Positions 10,869-22,355 are shown, numbered from the stretch's first letter. The stretch: DNA of 64,000 bases from Rhizophagus irregularis (GCF_026210795.1 NC_089434.1:4464001-4528000); one strand, 5' to 3'. Made by a program: numbers and translations. Notes: generated by a model from the letters alone, not told the origin.

Positions 10869-10920
10869 GTCATGTGTCGAAATTTAACTTTGGCTGAAAC
10901 TTAGCCAAAAGTCACATGAC
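10869..10920. repeat. 52-bp imperfect palindrome
   Basis: Outer arms GTCATGTG and CACATGAC enclose inner arms ACTTTGGCT and AGCCAAAAGT around a 6-7-nt loop. It could be a tiny fold-back element or a structured transcript. No flanking duplication is obvious. Confidence 0.5.
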
Positions 10921-10935
10921 CAAAAATTTTTGATT

Positions 10936-12161
10936 TTGACTAGTGCAATAGAAATAAAGAATCTATCGAAAAGCAGCAAATTGAAAAACAAAACAAATTG
11001 CCAAATAAAATCTTCAAATTTGTATGTACCTTTTAAATGTGTAATAAATAATTGATTTATAGTGTTAATATTAGAAAATCGACACCGCAGCTAACATTTC
11101 GTAAATCATCTCGTAAAAAAGACAAATGTTGGAAAACGTCTAATTGAAGATAATAATTCAAGCAAACCTGTCAATAAATGACGATATAAAAGAAAATAAA
11201 AGTCATAAATTTTACAATAGGAATTTACTATACGTAAATTGACCTTATTATGTAATGATTGCATTTTGCATTATGTTTAAACACGTTATTTGAATGTATG
11301 TTAAGTTAGTTCTTGTTTATGTTTACAATACAACTTACGAATATTTAATTAAAATTATGTTCAAATTATAAACAAACAATGATTTTCAAATAATATATGG
11401 TCAAATAACATACATTTTATGGAAATTGTGTTTTCATAGGGCTTACTTAAAGTGACTAAATATTCAAAAAAAGTTGGTTTATTATTATTAATCATTTCAT
11501 TTCCATTATGCATCGGTTTTGTTTTAAACCCAGATTTTTTAAAAAAAAATTTAAAAAATTTTCTTTTTTTCCTTCCTTCCGGTTCTTTTAAGGCCGTTTT
11601 ATTTTAATCAGTTTTTTAAACCAGATTTTCAATTAATTTAATTTTTTTCTTGCAAATTTTAATAAAATTTTGTTCATCTCTTTCATAAGACACTAGCCAC
11701 TCACTAGCCCCACCTTTGTTACAAGAACCTGGAGGTGTGTTTCAGAATACTTTCAAAGACTCTTTTTTTTAAAAAAAACATTTTAATACGCAATAACTTT
11801 TATTTATTTTTTTTTTTAGAAGAATGGCTCCCAATATAGTTTCGGAAATTTTGAAAAAATGTTAAAATGTTATTAATAGAGTTAAAAGGACATTTATCAT
11901 TATAGGAAAATTTATATCTATGTTTATTGAACAATTTAGTTTTATTATAGATTAGAATAATTCGTATGATTAGATTTAGGATAGAACAATTTAATATTTC
12001 TAAAATAAAGTTTATAGTACATCAATTTTAAAATAAATAAACTATAACTTTACTGCAACTTTAATATTTGTTTACTATATTAAACTTAAACATGCATTTA
12101 ATATAATTTAAATATACATTCACTATATGTTTTCGATTTCAATACTATTTTTGCACGAGCT
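10936..12161. other. Region without a gene
   Basis: AT-rich DNA. A short CCTTCCTTCCGG patch near 11570-11583 and some T/A runs are the only structure I see. No frame is convincing. Confidence 0.5.
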
Positions 12162-12322
12162 CCCAGTAAATAGTTTTTATATAAATCTGTACCAAATGGG
12201 CTCATCTATATATAATTGGCTCTAGATTGGCTTAAATTTGGATTATTTTTTGCATAAATTTGAGCTAATTTCGAGCCAATGAGCCCGTTTGGTATAAATT
12301 TATACAAAAACAATTTACTGGG
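12162..12322. mobile_element. 161-bp MITE with CCCAGTAAA ends
   Basis: Long inverted repeats of about 50 bp with mismatches begin CCCAGTAAAT and continue through ACCAAATGGGCTCAT (left) and ACCAAACGGGCTCAT (right). It is flanked by the 3-bp direct repeat GCT (12159-12161 and 12323-12325). No coding capacity; a CACTA- or PIF-like 3-bp duplicator is possible. Confidence 0.75.
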
Positions 12323-12619
12323 GCTGGTTAAATCCGGTGACGATTTCCTTAATATGCATCAACTTTATACATACGATCCGCGTCAAGATTTGTGGTATTA
12401 AATCTTTACATGATAAAGTTTTGATATTGTTACGATATAGTTTCGATTTTAAAAGTTTCTGCAAAATAGGCACTAATAGAGTAATGAAATAAAATCATGA
12501 GATATGGAGTACGTAAAATTAATGTAATTCCCGACCAGTGGTATTAGAGTAACAAAATAAGTAATTTCATGAATTTTCATTTTAAGTGTTTCCAAATTTA
12601 GAAATATATCGTATATTAA

Positions 12620-12793
12620 AGAGAAGGTACACAAAAACGCACTACTTTAATATTGGAGGACATTATTAATCTTACACAACCGATCTTTGAAAATGTAGAA
12701 AATGTGGATAATAATACTTTTGAAGAAATTAATATAGACAGAAATGTGGATTTTATTCCTATTGATTTAGTTAATCAAATTTTAGAAAACTAA
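12620..12793 (+). other. Coding-like open frame, 57 codons, unrecognised
   Basis: The frame is open from directly after a stop at 12617-12619 to a TAA at 12791-12793, with no ATG at its start. The translation has REGTQKRTTLILEDIINL followed by acidic FENVENVDNNTFEEINID, and looks like a protein C-terminus, perhaps of a transposase. Nothing firm can be said about its function. Confidence 0.3.
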
Positions 12794-12970
12794 TTTGTTA
12801 ATTGTTAATTTGTGATATTAAATTGAATAACCGAAACTCATACAGTAAATCATATGTCAAATTTGCCAAGTTTTAATTATTATATTTTAAGTTGCATGCG
12901 TCTTAAAATACGGCATACGTCATTATTTCAAATTTACTCTTGAGTTACGTGTCTGTCGTGTCATACGTCT

Positions 12971-13005
12971 ATGACGTGACTTACCTTGAGGTTACGTCAC
13001 GTCAT
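12971..13005. repeat. Hairpin ATGACGTGAC / GTCACGTCAT
   Basis: A perfect 10-bp stem around a 15-nt loop, inside a patch enriched in TACGTCA/GACGTGAC motifs (12900-13005). CRE-like TGACGT cores occur in both arms, so clustered bZIP-type binding sites are one possibility. Confidence 0.5.
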
Positions 13006-13443
13006 TTAAGGTAGTCTTAGCATAAATTTTTTACATTTTCCTTTAATTAAATTTGTAACCCCGCAGTTATTCGATTTCTTATAATAAATTAATGTTAAGT
13101 TCAATAGGTTAAATATATTTACGTAAATTAAATAAATAAATCGGCAGAAATTATGATTAATAAAAATCAATCGATACGAATAGGCTTGTAGGCGCGTGTA
13201 ATTAGTGAGCGTCAGATTTTTCGTAATTTCAAAATACCATCTATATGTTACGCACAGCTGCAAGTTACAGTATGATAAATTGTCAATTGCATAAATTTAT
13301 AGACAATGTTTAAAAATTAAGTGATCTTCATCTAATATTTTACTCGGATTTATCCTTTCAAAATCCTAGCCGACTGTAGTATTGTATTTGTTGCTACAGG
13401 TGCAGTATTGATAAGTCCGTTAGTTCCGATTTACGTCTTATAC

Positions 13444-13846
13444 TATACATGTTGCTGAAACTTTTTTTCAATTTCGGCCGCATTTCGGCTCCAAAATATA
13501 GCTACTTGTAGATATATCAATAAATTTTTTTAAACCTCAGATAATTTGGGCCAGATCTGCAGCAACTTTTAGCAGACTTCAGAAAATTTCGGCATAATTT
13601 GTAATAATTTCGAATCGGACTTTAAAGTTTTGGCCATATATTAAATATAGGTTGTCCGAAATTCCAGAGCCCTGCCGAAATTATGTAAGTTGGTCGAAAT
13701 TCCTCAAAAGTTCTTTCATAGGTTCTTCAGACCCGGATTAACCTATTTGAAGCCTAATTTCAGCCAGATCTATGAAATCAGATGATTTTGCTTTGAAGAG
13801 TTTGTCATGTGGACGAAATAGCCAAAATATTTCGGCAACATGTATA
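13444..13846. mobile_element. 403-bp MITE with 8-bp target duplication
   Basis: The termini TATACATGTTGCTGAAA and its inverse (one mismatch) are bounded by a perfect 8-bp direct repeat TCTTATAC (13436-13443 and 13847-13854). The interior is rich in TTTCGGC/GCCGAAA motifs in both orientations. No coding capacity. An 8-bp duplication suits hAT, P or KDZ-type transposases. Confidence 0.85.
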
Positions 13847-13854
13847 TCTTATAC

Positions 13855-14779
13855 CAAAATCGGTGGTAACAATGTTATTTATTAATTTTGTAAAATTATT
13901 TTTTTTTCCTCGTTGCGAAATTGTAATTCTAAAAGAAAAATTTCCTTAGATATTATGATAGAATTATAGATACTAGCTAAATAAACCCTAGATCAAGCAA
14001 GCAAACAATGACGTCGGTAGAAGTGAATTTGATTGCCATCCGTACACAAATCAGTCCCGATTTGGTTTCGATTTGAAAAGTTTCTGCAAAGAAGTTAAGC
14101 ATTTTTTTAAGTTTTGGTCGTTAAAAAAATTATTTAATAATAATATCATAAGCAAAAGTGTAAAAGCCTTTAATGATGTCTTGTAAAAAATAATGTAAAG
14201 AGTAAATACTTTAATTTTTTTCCACGATCTATCCATAATCTCTTCACGATCCCCGACGCGGTAATAATTAAACGTTTTATATAAAGGGAAAATGCATATC
14301 TCGCAGTTAAAATCTCGCATTCTGTAACAAAAAAAGAAATTCTTAATATACAAACTTTTTTAAAAAATGTCTAATATGTGTATTTTCCCCTGCTCTGCAA
14401 GTTTACTTAATTCTGGTCAGAATTAAATGATCGTCATACAGAATATCCTTTTTGGAATAAAGGCGAGATTTAAACATCACACAATCACACATGGGTGCGA
14501 GATCTAAATTTACCCTACGAGAAATTTATTCCTCACCCTCCAATCACGTGAAATTTAACGTTTATAATTTTTTTTTTAAAAAAAATTAGTAACGCGTTTA
14601 TTAATTATGGTTATTTTAAAAAAAAATTACAGAAGACTATCTAAATACTACACTAAACTATTATGTAATTTAACTCTCGTTCCCCAATTATTTTTAATCG
14701 ATCTATCCACTAGTTACATCACCTAATAAACTATCTCTTGTTACTAATTTAATTAATTTTCTGTATTTTTTTCATTTAA
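13855..14779. other. Region without a supported gene
   Basis: It includes a 100-codon minus-strand frame (14051-14353) with no recognisable motif, which I treat as chance. CCAATCACGTGA at 14540-14551 is a CCAAT plus E-box-like site about 440 bp before the next array. Confidence 0.4.
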
Positions 14780-14989
14780 ACTATTTTTATTTGTTTTTTC
14801 ATTTTTTCTTTTCTTGATTTTTTATTACCGTCCCTATCATCATCATCATCTTTTCTTTTTTTCCTTTTTCTCTTATCCTTATTATCTATACCCTTATCTT
14901 TCTCTATTTCAGCCACTTCATCGTTCTTAACGTTTATAATTAGTACATGCGTCAATTGCGTCATCATATAAAACTATTTGTTTCGCTTT

Positions 14990-15375
14990 ATTTTCTTTAG
15001 CAGCTGACGGCCAGAATTTTTTTTCTTTGGTATCAGGTATGTTTCTTTATTTTTTTTCTTCCTTATTTGTTTATTTAATATTACATTTCTAACTTCTTTC
15101 CTTTTTTCTTTCTTTTAAGTCTTTGGGCCTTTTGGTTTCGCGTTTAAAGGTATGTTTCCTCTTTTTTGTTTTCGTTCCTTACTTTTCATTTTTTAATTCC
15201 TTTTTCTTTTTTTTTCGGGTCTTTAGATTTTCGACTCTATGGTTAAAAATAAGTTTTTATTCTTTTTCTTTTTTTTCTTTGTTTTTTGTTCTTGCTTTTT
15301 ATTTCTAATACTTTTTTTTCTTTCTTCAGTAGGTTCTTCTTCGGGTTTGCAGTCAAAGGTGTGTCTTTGCTTTCC
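14990..15375 (+). repeat. Tandem micro-exon-like array (about 4 units)
   Basis: Plus-strand units each show a pyrimidine tract ending in AG, a block of about 25-30 nt, and a GT donor. Examples: GGTATCAG before GTATGTTTC near 15037; CTTTTAAG, then TCTTTGGGCC...TTTAAAG, then GTATGTTTCC (15119-15160); GTCTTTAG, then ATTTTCGACTCTATGG; CTTTCTTCAG, then TAGGTTCTTC...CAGTCAAAG, then GTGTGTC (15329-15365). Spacing is about 80-120 bp. The blocks show no protein family. A poly(A)-type AATAAA is at 16127-16132, after the pyrimidine tract. Confidence 0.55.
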
Positions 15376-15479
15376 TTTTTATTTTGTTTTTTATATTTTG
15401 TTTCATACTAAATACTAACTATATTCTATTCTTTATTTTATGGGTTTCTCATTTACGGGTTTTGTCCTTTCTTTGTTTT

Positions 15480-15990
15480 AAATTTTTGTGGGTTGCTTTT
15501 CGTTCTTCTTCCCCCTTTTTGCTCTTTTTCGTTTCTCCTTCCCTTTTTCTTGTTTTCTTTCGTCCCTTCTTTTCTTATTATCTTTCATTCCTTCTTCCCT
15601 TTTCCTTGTTCTTTTTTATCCTCCTCCTTATTATTTTTCGTTTCTTCTCTTTTTTATTACTCTTATTCGTTCCCCCTTCTCTTTTTCTTACTTTTTTCAC
15701 CCTCTTTCTTTTCTCTTATCCTTTTTCGCTCCTCTTTTTTTTATTATTCTTTTTCTTCCTTTTCTTGTTCTTTTTTATTTCCTTTTCCTTTTTTCGCTCT
15801 TTCTCATTTTCATCTATTTTTTTCATCATGTTTCGTTCCCTATTGTTTTTTCGTCCTTTATTATCTTTTTTTCACCTTATCTTTATCTCCCATCATTTTT
15901 CATCATCTTTTCATTTTGTTCATCACCTTTTCATCTTTATTATTTCGTTCATTACATTTCATCTCTTATGTTTTTTTCGTTACCTAGTTT
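15480..15990 (+). repeat. Pyrimidine-rich (C/T) degenerate tandem tract
   Basis: About 500 bp of almost pure C/T with recurrent TTCGTTCC, CTTGTTCTTTTTTAT and TTATTATTTTTCGTTTC-like blocks; the wider pyrimidine bias runs from about 14780 to 16010. The long F/S/L-rich frames on all three plus-strand registers are composition artefacts. Mirror-repeat stretches could adopt triplex DNA. Confidence 0.8.
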
Positions 15991-16139
15991 GTTTGTTGTT
16001 AAAACAAAATGTATATTTCTTGACTCGGAAGTAAAACCTGCCTGTTAGGTGATCATGTTTTTCTGATATATTACTCGTATGTAGCGCTCTTGTCTTTGAC
16101 TTGTTTTGTTATATATTTAGTAAATTAATAAACATCAAT

Positions 16140-17630
16140 TATTTCTTTGCTATATAAAAAAAAATGTATATTTCTTGATTTTGATCGGTATTTCTTAAAA
16201 TACTTATGAAAATAAAGTCTTTGTTGTTAATTTTCTAATCAAAAACATAAATAAATTCGTGTACTGTTAATTAGCCAATCAACATTTAGGAGTGAGGACT
16301 CACCCGGTGTGAGGAATAACTCTATCCTATATATATTTATAAAAAAAAATAACTTGATCTTTAAATTCATCATTTCATTCAAAATATCTTAAATTTGTTT
16401 GAGCTTTGATTAATTCTACTATTCCATAATTAGTTTATACGCATTTATTGATTTTAATTTTTTGTATACATTTACAGATTTTTCTTAATTCACAAAGGTA
16501 GAGATTAATTATGGTGTCACAGACTAATTCTGAGAGTAATTCTATTCGTGGATAAGCTTCTGAGAATCGATGATCAGTGTTTACCACGTCGAGTCGTCAA
16601 GATATTGTACTCTTGAACATTTACTTAACAAGAGTTGGTAAATTTCTTGTTCTAATAAAAGAAATTGATTATGAGGTAAATGAGATCCAATAAAAATTAT
16701 TATTAATAGTCTTTACAGTGATACTTCTGCCATAAGATAAATAATCAAATACTGGAGGCAATTCAATTCTTGATTTGTTAAGAGTCGTTTCATGTCATTA
16801 GGTAAATACTAGGAAGCGATAACGTTGAATAAATAGATTTCTTTTTCCGACAATTTTATGATAAAGCCAAGGATTCCTCCATAAAATTGGAATTGCAGCT
16901 ATGCACCAAAGTCTATTTACTATTGAACATGAATGTAGAATATTTAAATCATCTTAAATATCAACTTTATTAAGATTGGACATTTTTTTTTTTGATTTCT
17001 ACCAACTGGAATAATGCCTTTAAATATAATTTTCGTCTAAAAACCCAATACATATGTCAAACACGGCTTGCCATACGTATGACAATCACATAACGATATT
17101 TTACGATAAAAACTAATAAAATATCATGTTTTCAAATATATTATGCATATATTATAAAAAATGGTGCTGTATAATTAATTCCTTATAAGAAAAAGATTCG
17201 ATTCATAAACTTGTTTATGATACTTACGATTGCTGTATATATTTTAATTAATTTGAAATTTTAGTTTTTGCCTCAATTAATTTTTCCATTTTATTCACTA
17301 TTCTGTTATCCATTTCATCCGTACAACATCTGAGTTAATAAACATGTCGGACATACCCGAGATGAATGTAGACATATAAATAACCCTTGACTTGTTCATG
17401 TAGGATCTGCAAATTTTATTTTAGTTGTTTATGTATCTAATATTCATATATTTTATTTTTTTATATTGATGTTAATTGTAATAATGATACAGTCGTGTAT
17501 GCAGTTGAAAATACAGCGTCCATAAAAAAAAAAATCTTCCTTATTTTTATGGTTGGTCAATTATTTCAATCAGTAGTAATGTATAATGACGGTATATTGG
17601 CGCAGAAAAATTAACTATTGTATTTGACAT
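16140..17630. other. Region without a gene
   Basis: AT-rich DNA; no convincing frame or element. TTATTCCTCAC occurs inverted near 16310 and at 14527, but the match is too short to call terminal repeats. Confidence 0.4.
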
Positions 17631-17635
17631 ATTTT

Positions 17636-19085
17636 CATAATTTTGATAATTTTGGCCAAAATCAGTAACATTAGATTTCCTTTTTCGTTTTAGAACAAGG
17701 TATATATGGTAAAGAAGTTCTATAGATTTGTTCCAGACTCCTAATAAAGAAATACAAATATAACAATAGAATAATCAGAAGAATAAGTTATGCAGCTTAT
17801 TCATACGTACATTGAAATTACACAAAAGGAATAATAAATAGGAATTAAAAAAAGAAATTTTTATTTAATTATTATAAAATTATGTTGTTTATTATAAATT
17901 TTCTAAATCAAACCATTGAATAATTAATTTCAATGACATAAACACATGTGAAAAATATATTAAACATATTAAATAATTTTACAAAGAACTTATACAACTA
18001 AAAGCGTCAATAAGAACTTTCAAAATCTAGTTTAAGTAAGGGTTTACTTGATTCTAACAAGTTCAAAATGAAAATTTAATTAATAATTCTTTTGAAAAAA
18101 TACATTTTCGGAAAACACAAATGCATATTGGCGCACCAGAATTGGTCATATGCCATCTTTTATTTATTATTTTTTTTAAAAAAAAAATCAAAATGCTCAA
18201 TATTAGTCGATCGACTTACGTGTAATGGAGTTTTTCCTATTGCGCCCTATCTCTTTACGAAATAATTACAATTGATTGAAAAGTTAACCAATCCTTCATA
18301 CTGTATTAATTACTCTCCAAAATCCGCTAGATAAATGCATTAACATATAAGCTATAACCGATTTTCAAAATTCTTTTAAATTTTGGCTGCGGAAGAAAAT
18401 TGATGTCACGGGTAATGCAGATGATTACGTCAACTCAATAGTAAAAACGTAGAATTCCAAAATTTTATGGTAAATCCCTTTTTTTTTAAAAAAAAAAATC
18501 AACCCCATTTTTTGAAAAAAAAAATAAATAATTTATCTAAATTTAGTTTCTTTTAAAAAAAAATTTATCTAAACAGATGACCAATTCTGAAACGTCAACA
18601 TGCATCGGAGTTTCCAGAAATGCAGCTTTTTTAAAAAACTTTATTAATTTAATGTCATTTCGAACCCTCTGGAATCAAGTAAAATGGATTATGAAAGCTT
18701 CTATGACGTCTTTTGTGTCGAGTAATTCATTGTAAAATTTTATAAGAATCATACTTGTTTCACATATGTTTACGCCATTTGAAATTATTTATTTAATTGT
18801 TTGATTTAAAAAATTTAAAATAAACAACATATTTTTATAATAAAGAAACAAAAATAGTTAATTTTAATCCTTATTTATTATTCCTTTTACAGAAGTTCAT
18901 TACATGTATGAATTAACGCCTTTGATGATCCTATTGTTCTTTGCATTCTTTGTGTAATTCCTTTTAAAGGTTTGGAACAAATCTATAGAACGTCTTTACC
19001 ATTCTTCGTTAAAAAACAAAAAAGGAAATCTGACGTTATCTGACTTTGGCCAAAATTATGAAAATTATCACGGGTTTTAGCTGAG
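17636..19085. mobile_element. 1.45-kb fold-back element (long inverted repeats)
   Basis: The left arm (about 17636-18165) and right arm (about 18575-19085) are reverse complements with drift. Landmarks are the TTTTGGCCAAAATTAT outer ends, TCTATAGATTTGTTCC, and the inner block GACCAATTCTG. The spacer between the arms is about 400 bp. Single-arm relatives occur at about 41770-42190, 43600-43960 and 49230-49700. No transposase coding and no clear target duplication are seen. I infer a fold-back or palindromic MITE family. Confidence 0.65.
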
Positions 19086-19446
19086 GATCTGCAAATTTAC
19101 TTTATCTGGATGATTGATCATCTAAAACTATCTAAAACTCTTTATACGTTAGCCATTCGCATCTACAGATCAAATTTCTATAATCAGAATCATATGAACA
19201 CATTTTTTTTTCTCTAATGGTGATATGATTTATTTATTTTGGTTAATGTATACTTATAATATCAGACAATATAATAGTGATAACAGAAAATATATACGCT
19301 AGTATAAATGATAAATGATTGTAGTTGTATAATTTATATTATTATAAATAAAGAATTTAGTTAGCTTAAATTATAGCAATTATTATAAAAATATGTAATA
19401 ATAAATTTAACTTAAATATACTCAATGGAATAACATTGTACATGAC

Positions 19447-19527
19447 GTATACACCGATGGATTTTATACTTTTTTATATTTTTTTATACCGGTGAAGTAA
19501 TTTGCAAAAAAATCCATCGGTGTATAC
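19447..19527. repeat. 81-bp hairpin element
   Basis: Nearly perfect 18-19-bp arms, GTATACACCGATGGATTT and its inverse, around a 43-nt AT-rich centre. It has the size and shape of a very small MITE. Flanks do not show a clear duplication. Confidence 0.6.
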
Positions 19528-19754
19528 ATAATACTGACGGGATAATAGTAAATAACTTACGTCCTATAATTTTTTAAATAAAGAATTATACTGTAACTTG
19601 CAAACTAACATAAATTACCGAATAATTATTAAATAATATAAATAATGACGGCAGAATATACTGTAAATAAATAACTTACGTTCTATATTATTAATAACGA
19701 ATTTAGTTAGTTTAAATTATACTCTTGATTTATTGGTATTCCTTGATTTTACAG

Positions 19755-19883
19755 GAGTATATTAAATATGATCGTCTAATTGGAAGTTTTGTTAACAAAG
19801 AAATTCTTTCGGATTCTTCTACTGTAGATGAAAAACTGGCATCGGGAATTATCGGGTTTCACAAACTAATACATATACGGTAA
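19755..19883 (+). other. Possible exon, 42 codons, unrecognised
   Basis: An open frame begins right after a splice-acceptor-like TTTTACAG and runs to TAA at 19881-19883. It reads EYIKYDRLIGSFVNKEILSD and so on. It could be an orphan exon upstream of the kinase fragment at 20.6 kb, but the sequence is not recognised. Confidence 0.22.
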
Positions 19884-20640
19884 TAATATTCGGACAAAAG
19901 CATTTTTATGATTATGTTGGCAGAACCAATGCAACAATAACCAAATACGTGAAACAAAATCGGAGTATGCATTCTTTCAAAAAAAAAATATATATATAAA
20001 TGCTAAATTTTGTGCTGGATCAAATCAACTTCTAGTAATAGCAAACCATTAATTTTTATACATATAAACTGCTTCTCTCTTAATCGCAATTTCACGATAC
20101 TTTTCGTATCAATCTCTAATAAGAACTCCTTAGAGAACAATATATTCGTATTATTAGAAGATTTAGTTATTCTTTGATCAACCTATTGTAATTGATAAAA
20201 GTATAAACTTGACGTACTATTCAAAGATAACACATTTGATCTCGGATCCTTTACAACTTATTGAATCAAAATATAATACATCTTAGATATTTTAATAACC
20301 GGATCAATTTAATTTTCTAACACACCCCCCCCTCCCCCCCTCCAAATTTTAATTTAGATAGACACCAAAAAAAAGCAAAATTTTATCAATTTTTTAAATC
20401 CTCCCTCCTTCCTCTCAAAAATTTTGGTCCATATAGATATTAAAAAAAAAATTTTTATAATATTCCCCCATGGAAATCTAATTTTTAGATTTCTTTTTTA
20501 TTACTTTTCCCTCCCCCCCGTCCCCTCATTTTTTAAAAAAAATTTTGTAATTTATTTTTGTCCCTCCCTTCCCCCTCTTTTTAATAAAAATTCTTGTTAA
20601 ATAGAAAATCCAATTGGCCTGGCCTTATTTTTAATTTTTA
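19884..20640. other. Region without a gene; C-run patches
   Basis: It includes 20322-20345, a run of C interrupted by single T, and further T/C patches to 20580. No gene. Confidence 0.5.
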
Positions 20641-21006
20641 AATTCATCCGCGATCATAAATCTGCACGGTCTTACCAAAAATTCAGATTGTCCTGCAGAT
20701 AATATAGTCATTATGGACTATGCATGTAGTGGAAATTTAAGAAGAAACAAGTAAAAAGAATTGGAGAAATTTATAGACAAGATATTTCCATCATAATGAT
20801 GGAAATATTTTACTTCATAAAGATGTGGATGAAAAAATTTAAAGATACCCACAATGTTACGTCAATTTAATGAAAAGGTGTTGAGATGAAGATCCAAATG
20901 AAAGACCATCAACATCCGAAGTTTTGGAAGATTGGATTTATCTTTCTGATGAAAAGAAAATTGAAGATATTAATGAGGAAATAAAAGACCAAATTATGGA
21001 ATTTGG
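20641..21006 (+). pseudogene. Protein kinase fragment (TKL/Sel1-type), internally deleted
   Basis: Pieces of a kinase domain in order, separated by deletions and frame changes. The hinge region reads IINLHGLTKNSD followed by IVIMDYACSGNLRRN. The catalytic-loop remnant is HHNDGNILLHKDVDE (normally HRDFHxGNILL; the aspartate context is lost). The C-lobe is YVNLMKRC-stop-DEDPNERPSTSEVLEDW (20858-20935). The stop replaces the invariant tryptophan of CWDxDPxxRP (TGA at 20882-20884). The activation segment is missing. The tail KKIEDINEEIKDQIMEF matches the linker seen after kinase domains in the Rhizophagus family. Not functional. Confidence 0.85.
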
Positions 21007-21009
21007 CAC

Positions 21010-21141
21010 GGTGGTATTATCACATTAAACGAAGAAGATATTCCAGAAATACTACGAGTGTTAGGTGCTGCTGATCAACTTCACCTCCAAGAACTAGTTG
21101 ACTTTTTACAAAAATATTTAATTGAGAATAAATCTGAGTAA
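21010..21141 (+). pseudogene. BTB-domain protein fragment
   Basis: A 43-codon open stretch, GGIITLNEEDIPEILRVLGA then ADQLHLQELVDFLQKYLI, ending ENKSE-stop. It matches the second half of the BTB/POZ domain as found in the many BTB proteins of Rhizophagus, which pair substrates with Cullin-3 ligases. It directly abuts the kinase fragment in a different frame, so two unrelated gene scraps are joined. No N-terminal BTB half or downstream domain is seen. Confidence 0.75.
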
Positions 21142-22106
21142 GAATATTACTACAGATTCTCATCCACAAGCGGAATGTCTAAATTGTATGATTGATGACA
21201 CTAAGAAAATTAATTAATGACTAAAGTAATAATTCTATAGTTTTTCTTTATATCATTATACTGTATATATAATTGAATTAAAAAGCTTTAACATGATATC
21301 ATTTTCCTATAAACATTTTCTAATTTTTACTCCAGAAAAACTCAGACATGTGATCAAATTTTTTTAAAAAAAAATTTTATAGAGTTTGACTGAACAATAA
21401 AAAATTAAATTAAACAAGATAATCTTAAATCAACCTAGTCAGATTTAAGGCTATCTTTAATATCTCAAATTACCAATTGCATATTTTTTATAAAATGTAT
21501 AAAATGTTCGATTTTTTTCGTCCTACATAGGACATTGTTTCAAATTTCCATATGTACAAGTAGTTAGTGCATAACAAGAAGATAAAAATTCAAACTTGTA
21601 ATTAAAATTATTATCATACAAATTTTATGCAATTTATTGTAGAGATAAGTATTCGATATATAAACTTGTTAATGTATGAGAACGTATTTTTGAAACATAT
21701 GACCAGCTTCAAACGACAAATAATAAATGATTGTGGAAAATTGAAAAAAAAATATTAAAGAAATAATTTTTTTTTATTATTTAATAATTATATTTTGATA
21801 TAATTATTATTAAACTTTCAGTTATACTTTATATTAACAGCAGCAGTAAGTAAACACATTTAATAAAATAATTTTTGTAAACTAAATACATATAATAAAA
21901 ATTAATTTATTTATGATTTGGAGGCTGCACTTCAATTTTATTAATTTTATAGAGTTTCGCGCCAGTTAATTATAGAATAGATGACGCAAATTAAGGGAAT
22001 TTCTATCCTGGTGATTTTTGGCGCTAATTTATTAGATCTTTTTTAAAAACTTTTGCACTAGTAAAAAACATAACTTGAGAATCAAACACTACGTTTAAGG
22101 CATCAG
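21142..22106. other. Region without a gene
   Basis: AT-rich; no frame or repeat I can support. Confidence 0.5.
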
Positions 22107-22355
22107 ATGCGAAGATACAATATCATATTATTCAACTCACAATTAATTCAATTATTGCACTCAATCACAAATCACAATGTTCGATACCGAAACCAAAATA
22201 CACTTCACGATTATATTATCGAGGCGCCGGCGAGTGATGTCATAACTTTCTTCATTAAAACAGAAATAATAACTTTGGACTTAAGTCACTTAACCACAGC
22301 GGTACACCCAATCTACTTCATTAATACTACATCAATTTCCCGCTTCATTAGCTAA
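22107..22355 (+). CDS. Hypothetical 82-residue ORF
   Basis: ATG at 22107, stop at 22353-22355. Composition is more balanced than the surroundings (RYRNQNTLHDYIIEAPASDV). No family is recognised. Together with the next frame and the A-rich tail at 22979-23004, it could be part of a decayed retroposed sequence. Weak evidence for a real gene. Confidence 0.25.
   Translation: MRRYNIILFNSQLIQLLHSITNHNVRYRNQNTLHDYIIEAPASDVITFFIKTEIITLDLSHLTTAVHPIYFINTTSISRFIS

Noticed and set aside
14776-14967. Lysine/aspartate-rich minus-strand frame of 63 codons
   Set aside because: Reverse of a pyrimidine-rich stretch; low complexity only.
15384-16048. Three overlapping F/S/L-rich frames of 164-216 codons on the plus strand
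   Set aside because: They overlap in all registers of a pyrimidine tract, so they come from base composition and not from selection on protein.
14527-16321. Terminal inverted repeats around the 15-16 kb pyrimidine locus
   Set aside because: Only TTATTCCTCAC (11 bp) is shared and flanking duplications are absent.
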